DNA of 64,000 nucleotides, taken from the NCBI RefSeq assembly GCF_015767245.1, contig NZ_JADOTV010000007.1:132836-196835 (forward strand), written 5' to 3'. Below, piece by piece: positions 8,828 through 18,450 of this stretch. Made by a program: the position numbers and the translations under genes. How positions within the stretch are numbered: position 1 is the first letter of the stretch; each line of letters begins with the position of its first letter. Origin of the DNA: Aureivirga sp. CE67 (GTDB lineage: Bacteria; Bacteroidota; Bacteroidia; Flavobacteriales; Flavobacteriaceae). The notes beneath the pieces were generated by a model. It searched no databases, had not been told where the DNA came from, and was given only the letters and a program-made list of their open reading frames with translations.

Positions 8828-9153
8828 ATGAAATATGGTATAACGTATAATGCTATGATTAATTGTGTAAAGTTTTAAAAAATAATTAAAATTATTATGT
8901 AATTGTCGTTTTTGTTTGTTTAAAGTTGAGATAAGTATTAAAAATTAACATAATATGTTTTTTTAATGTTAATAAATAATGAATAAATCTTAATATTGTG
9001 TTAAAAAAAGATATTCTAAATGTAAATTAGTTAAAAAATAATATTTATAATGATTATATGTGTAAAAATAATTTGAAATCGTAATTAAACTGTAAAAATA
9101 TTAGTAAAATTTATAATTTACCATCAGATAAAAACTTAATAAACAAATTTAAC
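8828..9153. other. AT-rich upstream region of the Fn3 surface protein
   Basis: More than 300 bases, over 80% A+T, with no open frame or clear TAnnTTTG box. It presumably holds the promoter and a long leader of the next gene. Confidence 0.4.
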
Positions 9154-12100
9154 ATGAAGAAAATTACTTTACTATTTTTTTTAATGCTAACTTCCATCCT
9201 GAGTGCGCAAGTATCTATAGGAAATGGAGAAGATGTTAGTACACCACTACCTGTAAATACTTATTATGGGTATACTTATTCTCAAAGTATTTATTTAGCC
9301 TCTGAAATAAATGCTTCAGGAGATATTACAGCAATTAAATATTATGCAAAACCAGATATCACTATTACTAGTAGTAATAGTTGGGATGTTTATATAGGAC
9401 ATACAGATAAATCGTCTTTTGATGATAGTTTTGATTATATTACTGTAACAGAGGATTTACAAAAATTTTCTGGAGAAGTTTCAATTGATACAGATACTAA
9501 TACAGTGACAGTTACTTTTACGGAAGCTTTTACTTATGATGGTACAAGTAATATCTTTGTAGCTGTTGATGAAAATTTAGCAGGATATAATGGTTCTACA
9601 GATGATTTTTATGCTTCAGAAGTTGAAGAAAACAGATCTATTTATTTTTATGATGATGCTACAAATCCAGATCCATTGACACCTCCATCAGCAGGTTTTA
9701 ATAATGGAATTGTAGCAAAAGTTCCTAATATTACTTTTGAAGGAATTTCTCAAGCGTGTCCTTATCCAACAAATGTTGTTGCTGAAAATGTTACAACAAA
9801 TTCTGTAGATATTTCTTGGACAACAGGTGGGGCAACTACTTGGGAAGTAATTGTACAAGATGCTTCATTAGAAGCTCCTTCAGATGATGTTATGGATTAC
9901 ACAACTGCTGATGCAACATCATTAAATATGACTGATTTAGAATCAGCAACTTTATATAATGTGTATGTAAGAGATGTATGTGAAGAAACTTCAAAAAGTT
10001 TATGGTCTTCAGTAGTTACTTTTCAAACTTTATGTTCTTCTGTAATAATTAATGACGAATCATCTCATGTATCTAGTTTTGAAGAAGACGAACCAAATTG
10101 TTGGGAGTATACTAATGAAGGAACCGGAAATGATTGGAGTTTTTCAACTTCAGCGTCTTATGTGTCAGATGGAGAAAGATCTTTAAGATACGGATATAAT
10201 GGAACAAACGCAGCAAATGTTTGGGCTTATACTAGAGAATTAGAATTAACTGCAGGAGATGAAATTCAAGTAACTTTTGACTATAGAGTTTATAGTGCAT
10301 CATATGCTGAAAAATTAAAAGTAACAATTGGAACTGAAAAAACTGTTGCTTCTCAAACTACAACTTTATGGGATAATAATGGAGGAGATGGATTAACAAA
10401 TACTTCTTTTGAAGAAGGTTCAGCTATTTATACTGTTGAGACTTCAGGAACATATTATGTAGCGTTTAACTGTTATTCTGATGCTAACAAATGGGATTTA
10501 TATGTAGATAATATTTCTGTTCATATTGCTCCAACTTGTTTTAAACCTTCTGATATTGTTATTGAAAATGTAACAAATAATTCAGCAGATGTTACTTGGA
10601 CAACAGGAGGTGCTTCAAATTGGCAAGTTTTAGTTCAAGAGGCTTCAATGGAAGCTCCAACTTCTGAGGCTACAGGATTTGTAGATGTTGCTGATACTGC
10701 TGCAAATACTTTGACTGATTTAGAAGAAAATACAGAATATGTAGTTTACGTAAGAGATAATTGTGGGGAAGAAGATGGAGTGAGTTTTTGGCAAGTTTCT
10801 TCTTCGTTTACGACTTTATTTAACTGTCCAGCTCCAACTGGAGTAACAGTTGAAAATGTAACAAACAATTCAGCGGATATTACTTGGACAACAGGAGGAT
10901 CTTCAACTTGGGAAGTAATTGTTCAAGAAGCTTCTATAGAAGCGCCAGCAGAAGATGCTACTGAATTTGAAACTGTAGATACTACAGCAGAATATGCTGC
11001 TACTGATTTAGAAGAAAATACAGAATATGTAGTTTATGTAAGAGATAATTGTGGAGAAGAGAATGGAGTTAGTTTATGGCAAAATTCTTTTTCATTTACA
11101 ACTTTATTCAATTGTCCAGTTTCAACTGAAATTGTTGCAGAAAATATTACTATTTCATCAGCGGATATTTCTTGGACAACAGGAGGAGCTACTTCATGGA
11201 AAATTATCGTTCAAGAAGCTTCATTAGATGCACCAGCAGAAGATGTAGCAGATTTCGAAACTGTTGATACAGATGCAGAATATAGTGCAATGAATTTAAC
11301 TGCATCTACAATTTATAGTGTTTATATTAAAGATGTTTGTGATGCTGATGCTGGAGAAAGTCTTTGGACTGAAGCTTATAACTTCCAAACAGATTGTGAC
11401 TCTTATACTGTAGATATGGAAAATGCGTTTACAAGTAGTTTTGAAGATTCAGAAGTAAACTGTTGGGATTTTGTAAATGAAGGTACAGGAAATAATTGGG
11501 AGATAGTAAATGGAAACTCTTCAGAAGGAGATAAGTCTTTAAGATATCACTATTCAGGTTCAAATGCAGCAAATGCTTGGGCATATACAAGAGAATTGAT
11601 GTTAACTGCTGGAGATGTTATCGAGGTTAAGTTTGACTATAAGATTTATAATGCGACTTATCCAGAAAAGATGAAAGTTACGATTGGAACTGAAAAATCT
11701 TCAGCTTCTCAGTCTAATGTTTTATGGGATAATAACGGGGCTGCAGAATTAACAAATACGGACTATGAAGAAGGAGTTGCAACGTATACTGTGATGCAGT
11801 CAGGATCTTACTTTGTAGCATTTAATTGTTATTCTGATCAAAATCAATGGGATTTATTCGTAGATGATATTTCAATTACAGTAACAGAACAAGTGGATAT
11901 TTGTATTCCTTCTACAGATGTAGTAGCTTCTAATATTACTACACAATCAGCAGATATTACATGGACAACAGGAGGAGCAACTTCTTGGGAAGTAATTGTT
12001 GTTGCTTCATCTGATGTAATGCCAGAAAATGGTGAAGTTGTAGATGTAGAATCATATGCAGCTTTAAATTTAACTCCAGATACTGAGTATGCAGTTTATG

Positions 12101-12702
12101 TAAGAGATATTTGTGCTGAAGATAACATGAGTATTTGGACAGAGGTTTATAATTTTACAACTGCAGAAGAAACAATTATAGATTGTAATGTGCCTACAAA
12201 TATAGCAGCTTCAAATATAACATCAGAATCAGCAGATATTACATGGACAACAGGAGGAGCATTTGCTTGGGAAGTAATTGTAGTAGCTTCTTCAGAGGAT
12301 ATGCCTGATAATGGTGTGGTTGTAAGTGAAGAGTCATATGCAGCAACAGATTTAATTGCAAATACTGAATATGCTGTTTACGTAAGAGATATGTGTGATG
12401 CAAATAATATGAGTGAATGGTCAGAAGTTTACAATTTTACAACGGCAATGATTGGAGTTTCTGAAAACACTATTGAAGGATTAAAAGTATATCCAAACCC
12501 TATTAAAGATGCAATCTTTATTTCAGCAAATGAAGAAATTTCTTCTGTTGAGGTTTACAATACTTTAGGGCAAGTTGTTTTAAGAGCTAATAATTTAGGT
12601 TCTTCATTAAAATTAGATGTTTCGACTTTATCTAATGGAACTTATACTTTAAAATTAACAACAAAATCAACTGTGGCTTCTCACAGAGTAATTAAGAAAT
12701 AA
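9154..12702 (+). CDS. Secreted Fn3-repeat protein with T9SS sorting domain
   Basis: An 1182-residue surface or secreted protein. Residues 1-19 are a signal peptide ending in LSAQ. After an N-terminal beta domain come six fibronectin type III repeats, each with the signature ADITWTTGG, starting near 199, 459, 555, 653, 914 and 1008. Two MAM-like jelly-roll domains (SSFE...NCW...TGNDW...WDLYVDNISV) lie near 300-455 and 753-912. The last ~75 residues (VYPNPI, YNTLGQVV, NGTYTLKL) are a type A T9SS C-terminal sorting domain. The two jelly rolls and several Fn3 units are very similar and arose by internal duplication. Acidic, low in lysine. Probably an adhesin or matrix component; no catalytic domain is visible. 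Confidence 0.9.
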   Translation: MKKITLLFFLMLTSILSAQVSIGNGEDVSTPLPVNTYYGYTYSQSIYLASEINASGDITAIKYYAKPDITITSSNSWDVYIGHTDKSSFDDSFDYITVTEDLQKFSGEVSIDTDTNTVTVTFTEAFTYDGTSNIFVAVDENLAGYNGSTDDFYASEVEENRSIYFYDDATNPDPLTPPSAGFNNGIVAKVPNITFEGISQACPYPTNVVAENVTTNSVDISWTTGGATTWEVIVQDASLEAPSDDVMDYTTADATSLNMTDLESATLYNVYVRDVCEETSKSLWSSVVTFQTLCSSVIINDESSHVSSFEEDEPNCWEYTNEGTGNDWSFSTSASYVSDGERSLRYGYNGTNAANVWAYTRELELTAGDEIQVTFDYRVYSASYAEKLKVTIGTEKTVASQTTTLWDNNGGDGLTNTSFEEGSAIYTVETSGTYYVAFNCYSDANKWDLYVDNISVHIAPTCFKPSDIVIENVTNNSADVTWTTGGASNWQVLVQEASMEAPTSEATGFVDVADTAANTLTDLEENTEYVVYVRDNCGEEDGVSFWQVSSSFTTLFNCPAPTGVTVENVTNNSADITWTTGGSSTWEVIVQEASIEAPAEDATEFETVDTTAEYAATDLEENTEYVVYVRDNCGEENGVSLWQNSFSFTTLFNCPVSTEIVAENITISSADISWTTGGATSWKIIVQEASLDAPAEDVADFETVDTDAEYSAMNLTASTIYSVYIKDVCDADAGESLWTEAYNFQTDCDSYTVDMENAFTSSFEDSEVNCWDFVNEGTGNNWEIVNGNSSEGDKSLRYHYSGSNAANAWAYTRELMLTAGDVIEVKFDYKIYNATYPEKMKVTIGTEKSSASQSNVLWDNNGAAELTNTDYEEGVATYTVMQSGSYFVAFNCYSDQNQWDLFVDDISITVTEQVDICIPSTDVVASNITTQSADITWTTGGATSWEVIVVASSDVMPENGEVVDVESYAALNLTPDTEYAVYVRDICAEDNMSIWTEVYNFTTAEETIIDCNVPTNIAASNITSESADITWTTGGAFAWEVIVVASSEDMPDNGVVVSEESYAATDLIANTEYAVYVRDMCDANNMSEWSEVYNFTTAMIGVSENTIEGLKVYPNPIKDAIFISANEEISSVEVYNTLGQVVLRANNLGSSLKLDVSTLSNGTYTLKLTTKSTVASHRVIKK

Positions 12703-12737
12703 TTTTTGATAAGTACATTTAAGTATGTTGATTTAAG

Positions 12738-12768
12738 AAGCTACCTCATCTTTGAGGTAGCTTTTTTA
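12738..12768 (+). terminator. Terminator after the Fn3 protein
   Basis: Stem AAGCTACCTCA / TGAGGTAGCTT (11 bp) and a T run, between two convergent genes. Confidence 0.9.
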
Positions 12769-12771
12769 TTT

Positions 12772-13092
12772 TTAATCAGCAATAACTTCATATGTTTTAA
12801 AACTAGATTTCATAGGAGGTTCTTTACCTTCTTTTTTAGCTTTTTCGATATCTGCAAACCCTCGTTTATGACCTTCAATAAAAGCTTCTGAATGTGTCCA
12901 GTTTTTAAAATTATTTTCAGATTCCCAATAACTTATAACAAGAAAGTCACTTTTACCATCTGTTGGTTCTAAAACATTCATAGAAACAAAACCTGGCATT
13001 TTATCTATTTCTCTTGCTCTTGTGTCGAATAAATCACGAAAACGTTCTTTATAATCTTCATGACAAGTAATATAATTAATAGCTACAAACAT
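12772..13092 (-). CDS. ABM-domain protein, possible heme-degrading monooxygenase
   Basis: A 106-residue single-domain dimeric alpha/beta-barrel protein of the antibiotic biosynthesis monooxygenase fold. The motif MFVAINYITC, then MPGF and ISYWESENNFKNW...EAFIEGH, fits the IsdG/HmoB branch. N6, W65 and H75 fall close to the Asn-Trp-His catalytic set of IsdG (about 6-7, 66-67, 76-77), so heme breakdown is plausible but not proven. A longer frame starts at 13140, but its first 16 residues run through the terminator hairpin of prfC, so I start at the internal ATG (13092). Single gene. Confidence 0.85.
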   Translation of the reverse strand: MFVAINYITCHEDYKERFRDLFDTRAREIDKMPGFVSMNVLEPTDGKSDFLVISYWESENNFKNWTHSEAFIEGHKRGFADIEKAKKEGKEPPMKSSFKTYEVIAD

Positions 13093-13123
13093 ATTCTTAG
13101 GATTTTGTAAGATTAAAATTAAT

Positions 13124-13161
13124 AAAAAAACCACTTTCAAATTTGTATGAAAGTGGTTTTT
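13124..13161 (-). terminator. Terminator after prfC
   Basis: Stem AAAACCACTTTCA / TGAAAGTGGTTTT with T runs on both strands. On the minus strand it ends prfC. Confidence 0.85.
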
Positions 13162-13186
13162 AAAGTTAAATTTTTATGAAATATCT

Positions 13187-14776
13187 CTATTTGAATTCAC
13201 TAGTGAAGTGTAATTTTACATTAGGATATTTAGTTTGTGTCATTTGGATAGTAAAAGCAGAATCTGCTAAGAATACCAATTGTCCGTGTTTATCTTTTGC
13301 TAAATAACGTTGTTTTGTACGTTTGAAATCTTTGAATTCATCACTTTTCTCATCTTCCGCTTCTACCCAACAAGCTTTGTGTACAGGTAAATTTTCATAA
13401 GTACATTTTGCACCATATTCGTGCTCTAAACGATATTGAATTACCTCATACTGAAGTGCTCCTACAGTTCCGATTACTCTTCGTCCGTTTAGTTCTAAAG
13501 TAAATAACTGTGCAACTCCTTCATCCATTAACTGATCAATACCTTTATATAATTGTTTTGATTTTAATGGATCTGCATTGTTGATATATCTAAAGTGTTC
13601 TGGTGAGAAACTAGGAATTCCTTTATAATTGATTTTTTCACCTTCCGTAAGTGTATCTCCAATTTTGAAGTTTCCAGTATCATGTAAACCAACAATATCT
13701 CCAGGGAAAGATTCTTCTACGATTTCTTTTTTCTCAGCGAAGAAAGCATTCGGGCTAGAGAATTTTAATTTTTTCCCATTTCTTACATGTAAATAAGGAG
13801 TGTTTCTTTTGAAAGTTCCAGAAACAATCTTAACGAAAGCAAGACGGTCACGGTGTTTTGGATCCATGTTTGCGTGGATTTTAAACACAAAACCAGTCAT
13901 TTTTTCTTCGGTTGCTTCCACAGTTCTTTCTTCCGCTTCTTTTGGTTGAGGAACAGGTGCAATTTCAACGAAACAATCTAAAAGTTCTTTTACTCCAAAA
14001 TTATTTAAAGCTGAACCGAAGAAAACAGGTTGTAAATCTCCGTTGTAATATTCTTCATTGTTGAATTCAGGATAAACCTCACTTACTAATTCCAATTCTT
14101 CTCTTAAAGTTTCAGCAGCAGTTTCTCCAACTTTTTCATCTAGTTCTGGAACGTTGATATCTGTAAACTCAACTCCTTCAGAAACTGTTTGTTTATTTTC
14201 AGAAGAGAAAACATTGATTTTTTTCTCCCAAATATTATAGATTCCTTTAAAATCATATCCCATTCCAATAGGGAAACTTAAAGGAGTTACTCTCAATCCA
14301 AGTTTTTGTTCAACTTCATCTAGAAGATCAAATGCGTCTTTACCTTCACGGTCTAATTTGTTGATGAAAACAATCATCGGGATTTTACGCATACGACAAA
14401 CTTGAACTAATTTTTCCGTTTGTTCCTCAACCCCTTTTGCAACATCAATTACAACAATTACACTATCTACAGCTGTCAAAGTTCGGAAAGTATCCTCTGC
14501 GAAATCCTTGTGACCAGGTGTATCTAGAATATTAATTTTTTGTCCTTTATAATTAAATGCAAGTACAGAAGTAGCAACCGAAATTCCACGCTGACGCTCG
14601 ATTTCCATGAAGTCAGAAGTAGCACCTTTTTTGATTTTATTATTCTTTACGGCACCAGCTTCTTGAATTGCTCCTCCAAACAGTAGTAATTTTTCTGTTA
14701 ATGTTGTCTTTCCTGCATCAGGGTGTGAAATGATACCGAAAGTTCGTCTTTTCTTTATTTCTTCTAAAAAACTCAT
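13187..14776 (-). CDS. prfC: Peptide chain release factor 3
   Basis: A 529-residue translational GTPase, the same length as E. coli RF3, which recycles RF1/RF2 from the ribosome after peptide release. The G domain has G1 SHPDAGKTT (residues 17-25), the G2 region RQRGISVATSV, G3 DTPGHKDFAEDT and G4 NKLD, with the RF3 C-terminal domain after it. An upstream ATG at 14797 would lie inside the -7 box of the promoter, so the ATG at 14776, which gives MSFLEEIKKRRTFG, is the start. The gene is divergent from the first LamG-like surface protein. Confidence 0.97.
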   Translation of the reverse strand: MSFLEEIKKRRTFGIISHPDAGKTTLTEKLLLFGGAIQEAGAVKNNKIKKGATSDFMEIERQRGISVATSVLAFNYKGQKINILDTPGHKDFAEDTFRTLTAVDSVIVVIDVAKGVEEQTEKLVQVCRMRKIPMIVFINKLDREGKDAFDLLDEVEQKLGLRVTPLSFPIGMGYDFKGIYNIWEKKINVFSSENKQTVSEGVEFTDINVPELDEKVGETAAETLREELELVSEVYPEFNNEEYYNGDLQPVFFGSALNNFGVKELLDCFVEIAPVPQPKEAEERTVEATEEKMTGFVFKIHANMDPKHRDRLAFVKIVSGTFKRNTPYLHVRNGKKLKFSSPNAFFAEKKEIVEESFPGDIVGLHDTGNFKIGDTLTEGEKINYKGIPSFSPEHFRYINNADPLKSKQLYKGIDQLMDEGVAQLFTLELNGRRVIGTVGALQYEVIQYRLEHEYGAKCTYENLPVHKACWVEAEDEKSDEFKDFKRTKQRYLAKDKHGQLVFLADSAFTIQMTQTKYPNVKLHFTSEFK

Positions 14777-14794
14777 GGATTCTATTTTGAGCTG

Positions 14795-14824
14795 CAAAGA
14801 TAAATTTAATTAAGGAAAGAACAA
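14795..14824 (-). promoter_or_regulatory. prfC promoter
   Basis: On the minus strand TTG (14822-14824), 19 bases, then TATCTTTG (14795-14802), an exact TAnnTTTG box. It predicts a leader of only about 10-15 bases to the ATG at 14776 and rules out the longer start. Confidence 0.75.
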
Positions 14825-14955
14825 AAAGCTTTAATAAGTAGAATATACATTGTTTTATGTTTATCAATTTTATTGAGAGTACGTATAAATACTATTTAAA
14901 TAATGGTAAATAAGGATTTTTTATGCATTAATAATAAAACTCAATTGTTAATTTT

Positions 14956-14984
14956 TTGTCACAAAAATATACTTATTATATTTG
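14956..14984 (+). promoter_or_regulatory. Promoter of the first LamG-like surface protein
   Basis: TTG (14956-14958), 18 bases, TATATTTG (14977-14984): a perfect Bacteroidota promoter. It overlaps the 5' end of the longest open frame, which moves the start of the gene to 15013. Confidence 0.8.
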
Positions 14985-15012
14985 CTTTGCTAAATTATAT
15001 AATGTCCTCACA

Positions 15013-18000
15013 ATGAATAAAATTAATTGCTTTTTGATAATTTCATTATTATCCTTATTTAAATTAAATGCTCAGACAGGCCCAGGTGGTATTGGTCATA
15101 TTAATAATAATACTTCTGGTTTAATAGGTTGGTATACTCCAGATGATATCTATATAAATTCTTCTGAAACTACGATTCCTAATAACAACGATGAAGTAAT
15201 GTATTGGGGAGATCGAAGTTTTCAAAACAATAATCTTTTTAGACAAGCTAATTCTTCAGATACTTATATTGCTGGTAATGGGGTGTATAATACATCAGAT
15301 TCTCAAAATACTTATCCTGTGGTTTCTATGGCTAATTATTCGAGAAGAATGAAATCTACAAATGGAATTCAAGCGCAAACTTTAATTGTAGTATGTAATC
15401 CTAAAGCAAATAATACTTTTGAGGGCGTTGTTGGTTTAGATGCAGATAAAGGAATACGAAGGCCATCAGGTGTTAATAATACTTGGCAATCAAATTGGCC
15501 AACAACAGGTTCTTGGACAGCAGGAGCAAATGATGATTCATGGGCAAACTCTGATACGAATAGTAGATCCTATGTAAATGGAAAATCAGGAGGTTTATTT
15601 AATAATTCTTGGCATATAGTGTATCAAGAAAGAAGTGGTTTATATCCTTCAAGTGGTTCTCGTGATTTATATCTTGGTGGATATTTTAAGTTGAGTGGAC
15701 ATGGAAATAGGGCTTATTCAGGAGACATTGCAGAAGTAATTGTTTTAAATCAAGGATTAGAAAATTTTCAAAGAATAATTATTGAAAATTATTTGTCTGC
15801 TAAATATGATATTCCACTTTTAGAAAATGATATTTATACGATGGATGATCCGCAACAAGGAAATTTTGATTTTCATGTTGCAGGTTTAGGTAGAGGTATG
15901 AATGTGCAAAATAAAGCAAGAGGTACGGGTATTTTAAATGTTAGGGAGCCTTCAGATCTTGGTTTGGGTGAATATTTTATTTTTGGAACAAATGAAAAAA
16001 GCCTTGATTTAAGTTTTAATTTCAGTTATGATACTAATTCAAAATTACTGAGTCAAATTTGGAGAGCAAATGAAATAGGAGAAATTGGTTTAACAACAAT
16101 AAATATTAGACTTTTTGAAGCTGTAAAAAAAATTGTCAATAATTCTTCAGAGTTAAATTCAATGAGTGATTTTGATCCATGTAAGATACGATTGATTGTA
16201 AGTCCAAACGCTGATTTTTCTAATAAAACATCATATGCTTTAAACGTTATTAACGCTGATATAGCAACATTTCAAGCTAAAGATGTGCAAATTAATGATG
16301 AAGATTATTTTACGATAGAATATGTAGATCAAATTGTTTGGGATGGAGATGCCTTTTTTCATGGTGCAAGTGTAGACGAATCACCTGCTATGTCTGATGC
16401 TTGTATGGATATGTTGGTAGATTCTCAGAATGTTGATGGAATGATAGCAACTTTATCTTTTAATGGAACAGTTAAAGATTTAAATGTCAAAGCTGGAAAT
16501 ACTTTAGTGTTAAAAGATGGTGTGGTACTATATATTGAAAATGAATTAAAATTAGATGGAGATATTCGACTAATTGGTGATGCTCAAATCATTCAATCAC
16601 ATACAGGAACATCTAAAGTATCAGGTACAGGGAAATTATATCGTCAAAGAAAATCAGAACATCCTACCAAATTTACTGTGCAGTATTTATGTTCTCCAGT
16701 ATCTGTAGTTGGTTCAGATTCTCATGATGTATTTGATATTCTTCATACAGGTGGAGTTTATGATGAAACTCTTTACAATGGATACCAAGGTATAACAGCT
16801 ACTTCATCGCATCCAGATTATAATTATGTACAAAATCCTCATGATGCAAATACATATCCTTTACAATTGAGTGATTATTGGATGTGGAAATTTATTGATG
16901 GTGCTACTTATGAAGATTGGAAATTCGTTAGAGATCCAGGGGTGAAAGTGAAAACAGGAGAAGGTTTTTCTATCAAAGGGACAGGGAGAGACGAAACATA
17001 TGTTTTTATAGGTAGTCCAAATGATGGAACTTACGTAACATCTATATCTTCAAATAATGAAAGTCTATTAGGAAATCCTTATCCTTCAGCATTTGATGCT
17101 CATAAATTTATAAACGATAATTTAAGTGCAATTAATGGAACACTTTATTTTTGGGATCATGTGAGTGCCATAAATCATGATAAAGAATATTATGATGGTG
17201 GTTTTGCTTCCTTAAACTTGATAACAGGAGTAAAAGCAAATCATATTAATACTGGAGTGGAATTAGTTGGTGGTAAGACCCCTAAACAATACTTACCAAT
17301 AGGACAAGGATTTTTTGTAAAAGGATCTTCTACAGGAGGAACAATAACTTTTGATAACTCACAACGAGTTTATAAATTAGAAGGAGATAATTCGGATGAA
17401 ACTATTTTATTAAGAAATTCAAATGAATTAGGAATATTAAAAGTTTCTATGGGGCATAAGTTAGAGTCTGGTAGTCTCGGTTTTAGACAAATTGCAGTTG
17501 GGTTTAAAAATGGCCTTACAACTTCTCATGAAAATGGTTTTGATAGTGAAATCATTGACATGCAACCAACAGATTTCTACTGGAACTTCGAGGGGAATGA
17601 AAAAGATTATGTGATTGCTGGAGTTTCAGAGTTTAATTTAGATCAAGAACTACCTTTGGTTGTTAAGGTTGAAAATGATGAGGTTATGGAGTTTGTTTTA
17701 GATGAAAAAATAAATATTGATGCAAAAGTTTTTATCAAAGATACAGAAACTCATATGTCTTATGAATTGACTGATCAGCGTTTTGAATATTTTTTAGAAG
17801 AAGGTGTTTATGAAAATAGATTTAAAATAGTGTTTAAACCTTCAGAAAATCTTGGTGTTGAAGAGGGTGTCGTTGAAAAATCTCAATTATATTTTTCTAA
17901 TGATACGAATGAAATAATTATTAAATCAAATAAAAATATTGACAAAGTTGAACTTTATAATTTATTAGGTCAAAGAATTTTTACTAAAGAAATTTCTATG

Positions 18001-18108
18001 AAACAAAATAACTATAGAATTAAAGTTTCTGAAACTATCTCTGAAGGCGTTTATATCGTTAAATTAAGTTCAGAAAAAGGAGATGAATCCTTAAAAATTA
18101 AGATTTAA
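15013..18108 (+). CDS. T9SS-secreted surface protein with LamG-like domain, paralogue 1
   Basis: A 1031-residue secreted protein. The signal peptide MNKINCFLIISLLSLFKLNAQ is followed by GPGG and a concanavalin/LamG-like region (~25-280: GLIGWYTPDDI, RSFQNN, EVIVLNQGLENFQRIIIENYLSAKYDIPL). The middle has a parallel-beta stretch (NVKAGNTLVLKDGVVLYIE) and the LLGNPYPSAFDAHKFIND motif. The end (VELYNLLGQRIFTK, GVYIVKLSS) is a type A T9SS sorting domain. No catalytic motif is seen. It is paralogous to the next gene along its whole length. The start was chosen because a perfect promoter lies over the longer frame start at 14956. Confidence 0.85.
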   Translation: MNKINCFLIISLLSLFKLNAQTGPGGIGHINNNTSGLIGWYTPDDIYINSSETTIPNNNDEVMYWGDRSFQNNNLFRQANSSDTYIAGNGVYNTSDSQNTYPVVSMANYSRRMKSTNGIQAQTLIVVCNPKANNTFEGVVGLDADKGIRRPSGVNNTWQSNWPTTGSWTAGANDDSWANSDTNSRSYVNGKSGGLFNNSWHIVYQERSGLYPSSGSRDLYLGGYFKLSGHGNRAYSGDIAEVIVLNQGLENFQRIIIENYLSAKYDIPLLENDIYTMDDPQQGNFDFHVAGLGRGMNVQNKARGTGILNVREPSDLGLGEYFIFGTNEKSLDLSFNFSYDTNSKLLSQIWRANEIGEIGLTTINIRLFEAVKKIVNNSSELNSMSDFDPCKIRLIVSPNADFSNKTSYALNVINADIATFQAKDVQINDEDYFTIEYVDQIVWDGDAFFHGASVDESPAMSDACMDMLVDSQNVDGMIATLSFNGTVKDLNVKAGNTLVLKDGVVLYIENELKLDGDIRLIGDAQIIQSHTGTSKVSGTGKLYRQRKSEHPTKFTVQYLCSPVSVVGSDSHDVFDILHTGGVYDETLYNGYQGITATSSHPDYNYVQNPHDANTYPLQLSDYWMWKFIDGATYEDWKFVRDPGVKVKTGEGFSIKGTGRDETYVFIGSPNDGTYVTSISSNNESLLGNPYPSAFDAHKFINDNLSAINGTLYFWDHVSAINHDKEYYDGGFASLNLITGVKANHINTGVELVGGKTPKQYLPIGQGFFVKGSSTGGTITFDNSQRVYKLEGDNSDETILLRNSNELGILKVSMGHKLESGSLGFRQIAVGFKNGLTTSHENGFDSEIIDMQPTDFYWNFEGNEKDYVIAGVSEFNLDQELPLVVKVENDEVMEFVLDEKINIDAKVFIKDTETHMSYELTDQRFEYFLEEGVYENRFKIVFKPSENLGVEEGVVEKSQLYFSNDTNEIIIKSNKNIDKVELYNLLGQRIFTKEISMKQNNYRIKVSETISEGVYIVKLSSEKGDESLKIKI

Positions 18109-18146
18109 AATAAACATATTTGGTTTAAATAGTTTAGAACTATTCT

Positions 18147-18196
18147 TAAAACAGTATTTTGATAATATAATTTTATTTTTAAAATACTGTTTTTTA
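18147..18196 (+). terminator. Terminator after paralogue 1
   Basis: Stem AAAACAGTATTTT / AAAATACTGTTTT with a long AT loop and T run. Confidence 0.7.
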
Positions 18197-18450
18197 GTTT
18201 GTTAGGTTTTTAGGTTAAAATTAAGATAAGATATGTAAAAAAATGCTTTTTAACTTATAAGTATTAAATAAACAATAAGTTAAAGCTTAATTTTAACATT
18301 TTTATTATATTTGCCTCATATTATACAATTGAAATTTAAACCACTGTTTTTAAAACAGTTCTTTTTCTTGAAATTTATTGGTTTTTATGTAATTATTTTA
18401 AGAAAATTACGATTAATATATAAAGAATATCAATTAATACTAACTATAAA
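18197..18450. promoter_or_regulatory. Leader and promoter region of paralogue 2
   Basis: An exact -7 box TATATTTG lies at 18306-18313 with no TTG at the right distance upstream. The transcript would have a ~130-base leader with a small hairpin ACTGTTTT/AAAACAGT and a T-rich tail at about 18341-18366. That could attenuate, but the stem is weak. Confidence 0.45.

Noticed and set aside
12706..12891. 61-codon frame after the Fn3 protein
   Set aside because: Overlaps the terminator and is antisense to the ABM gene.
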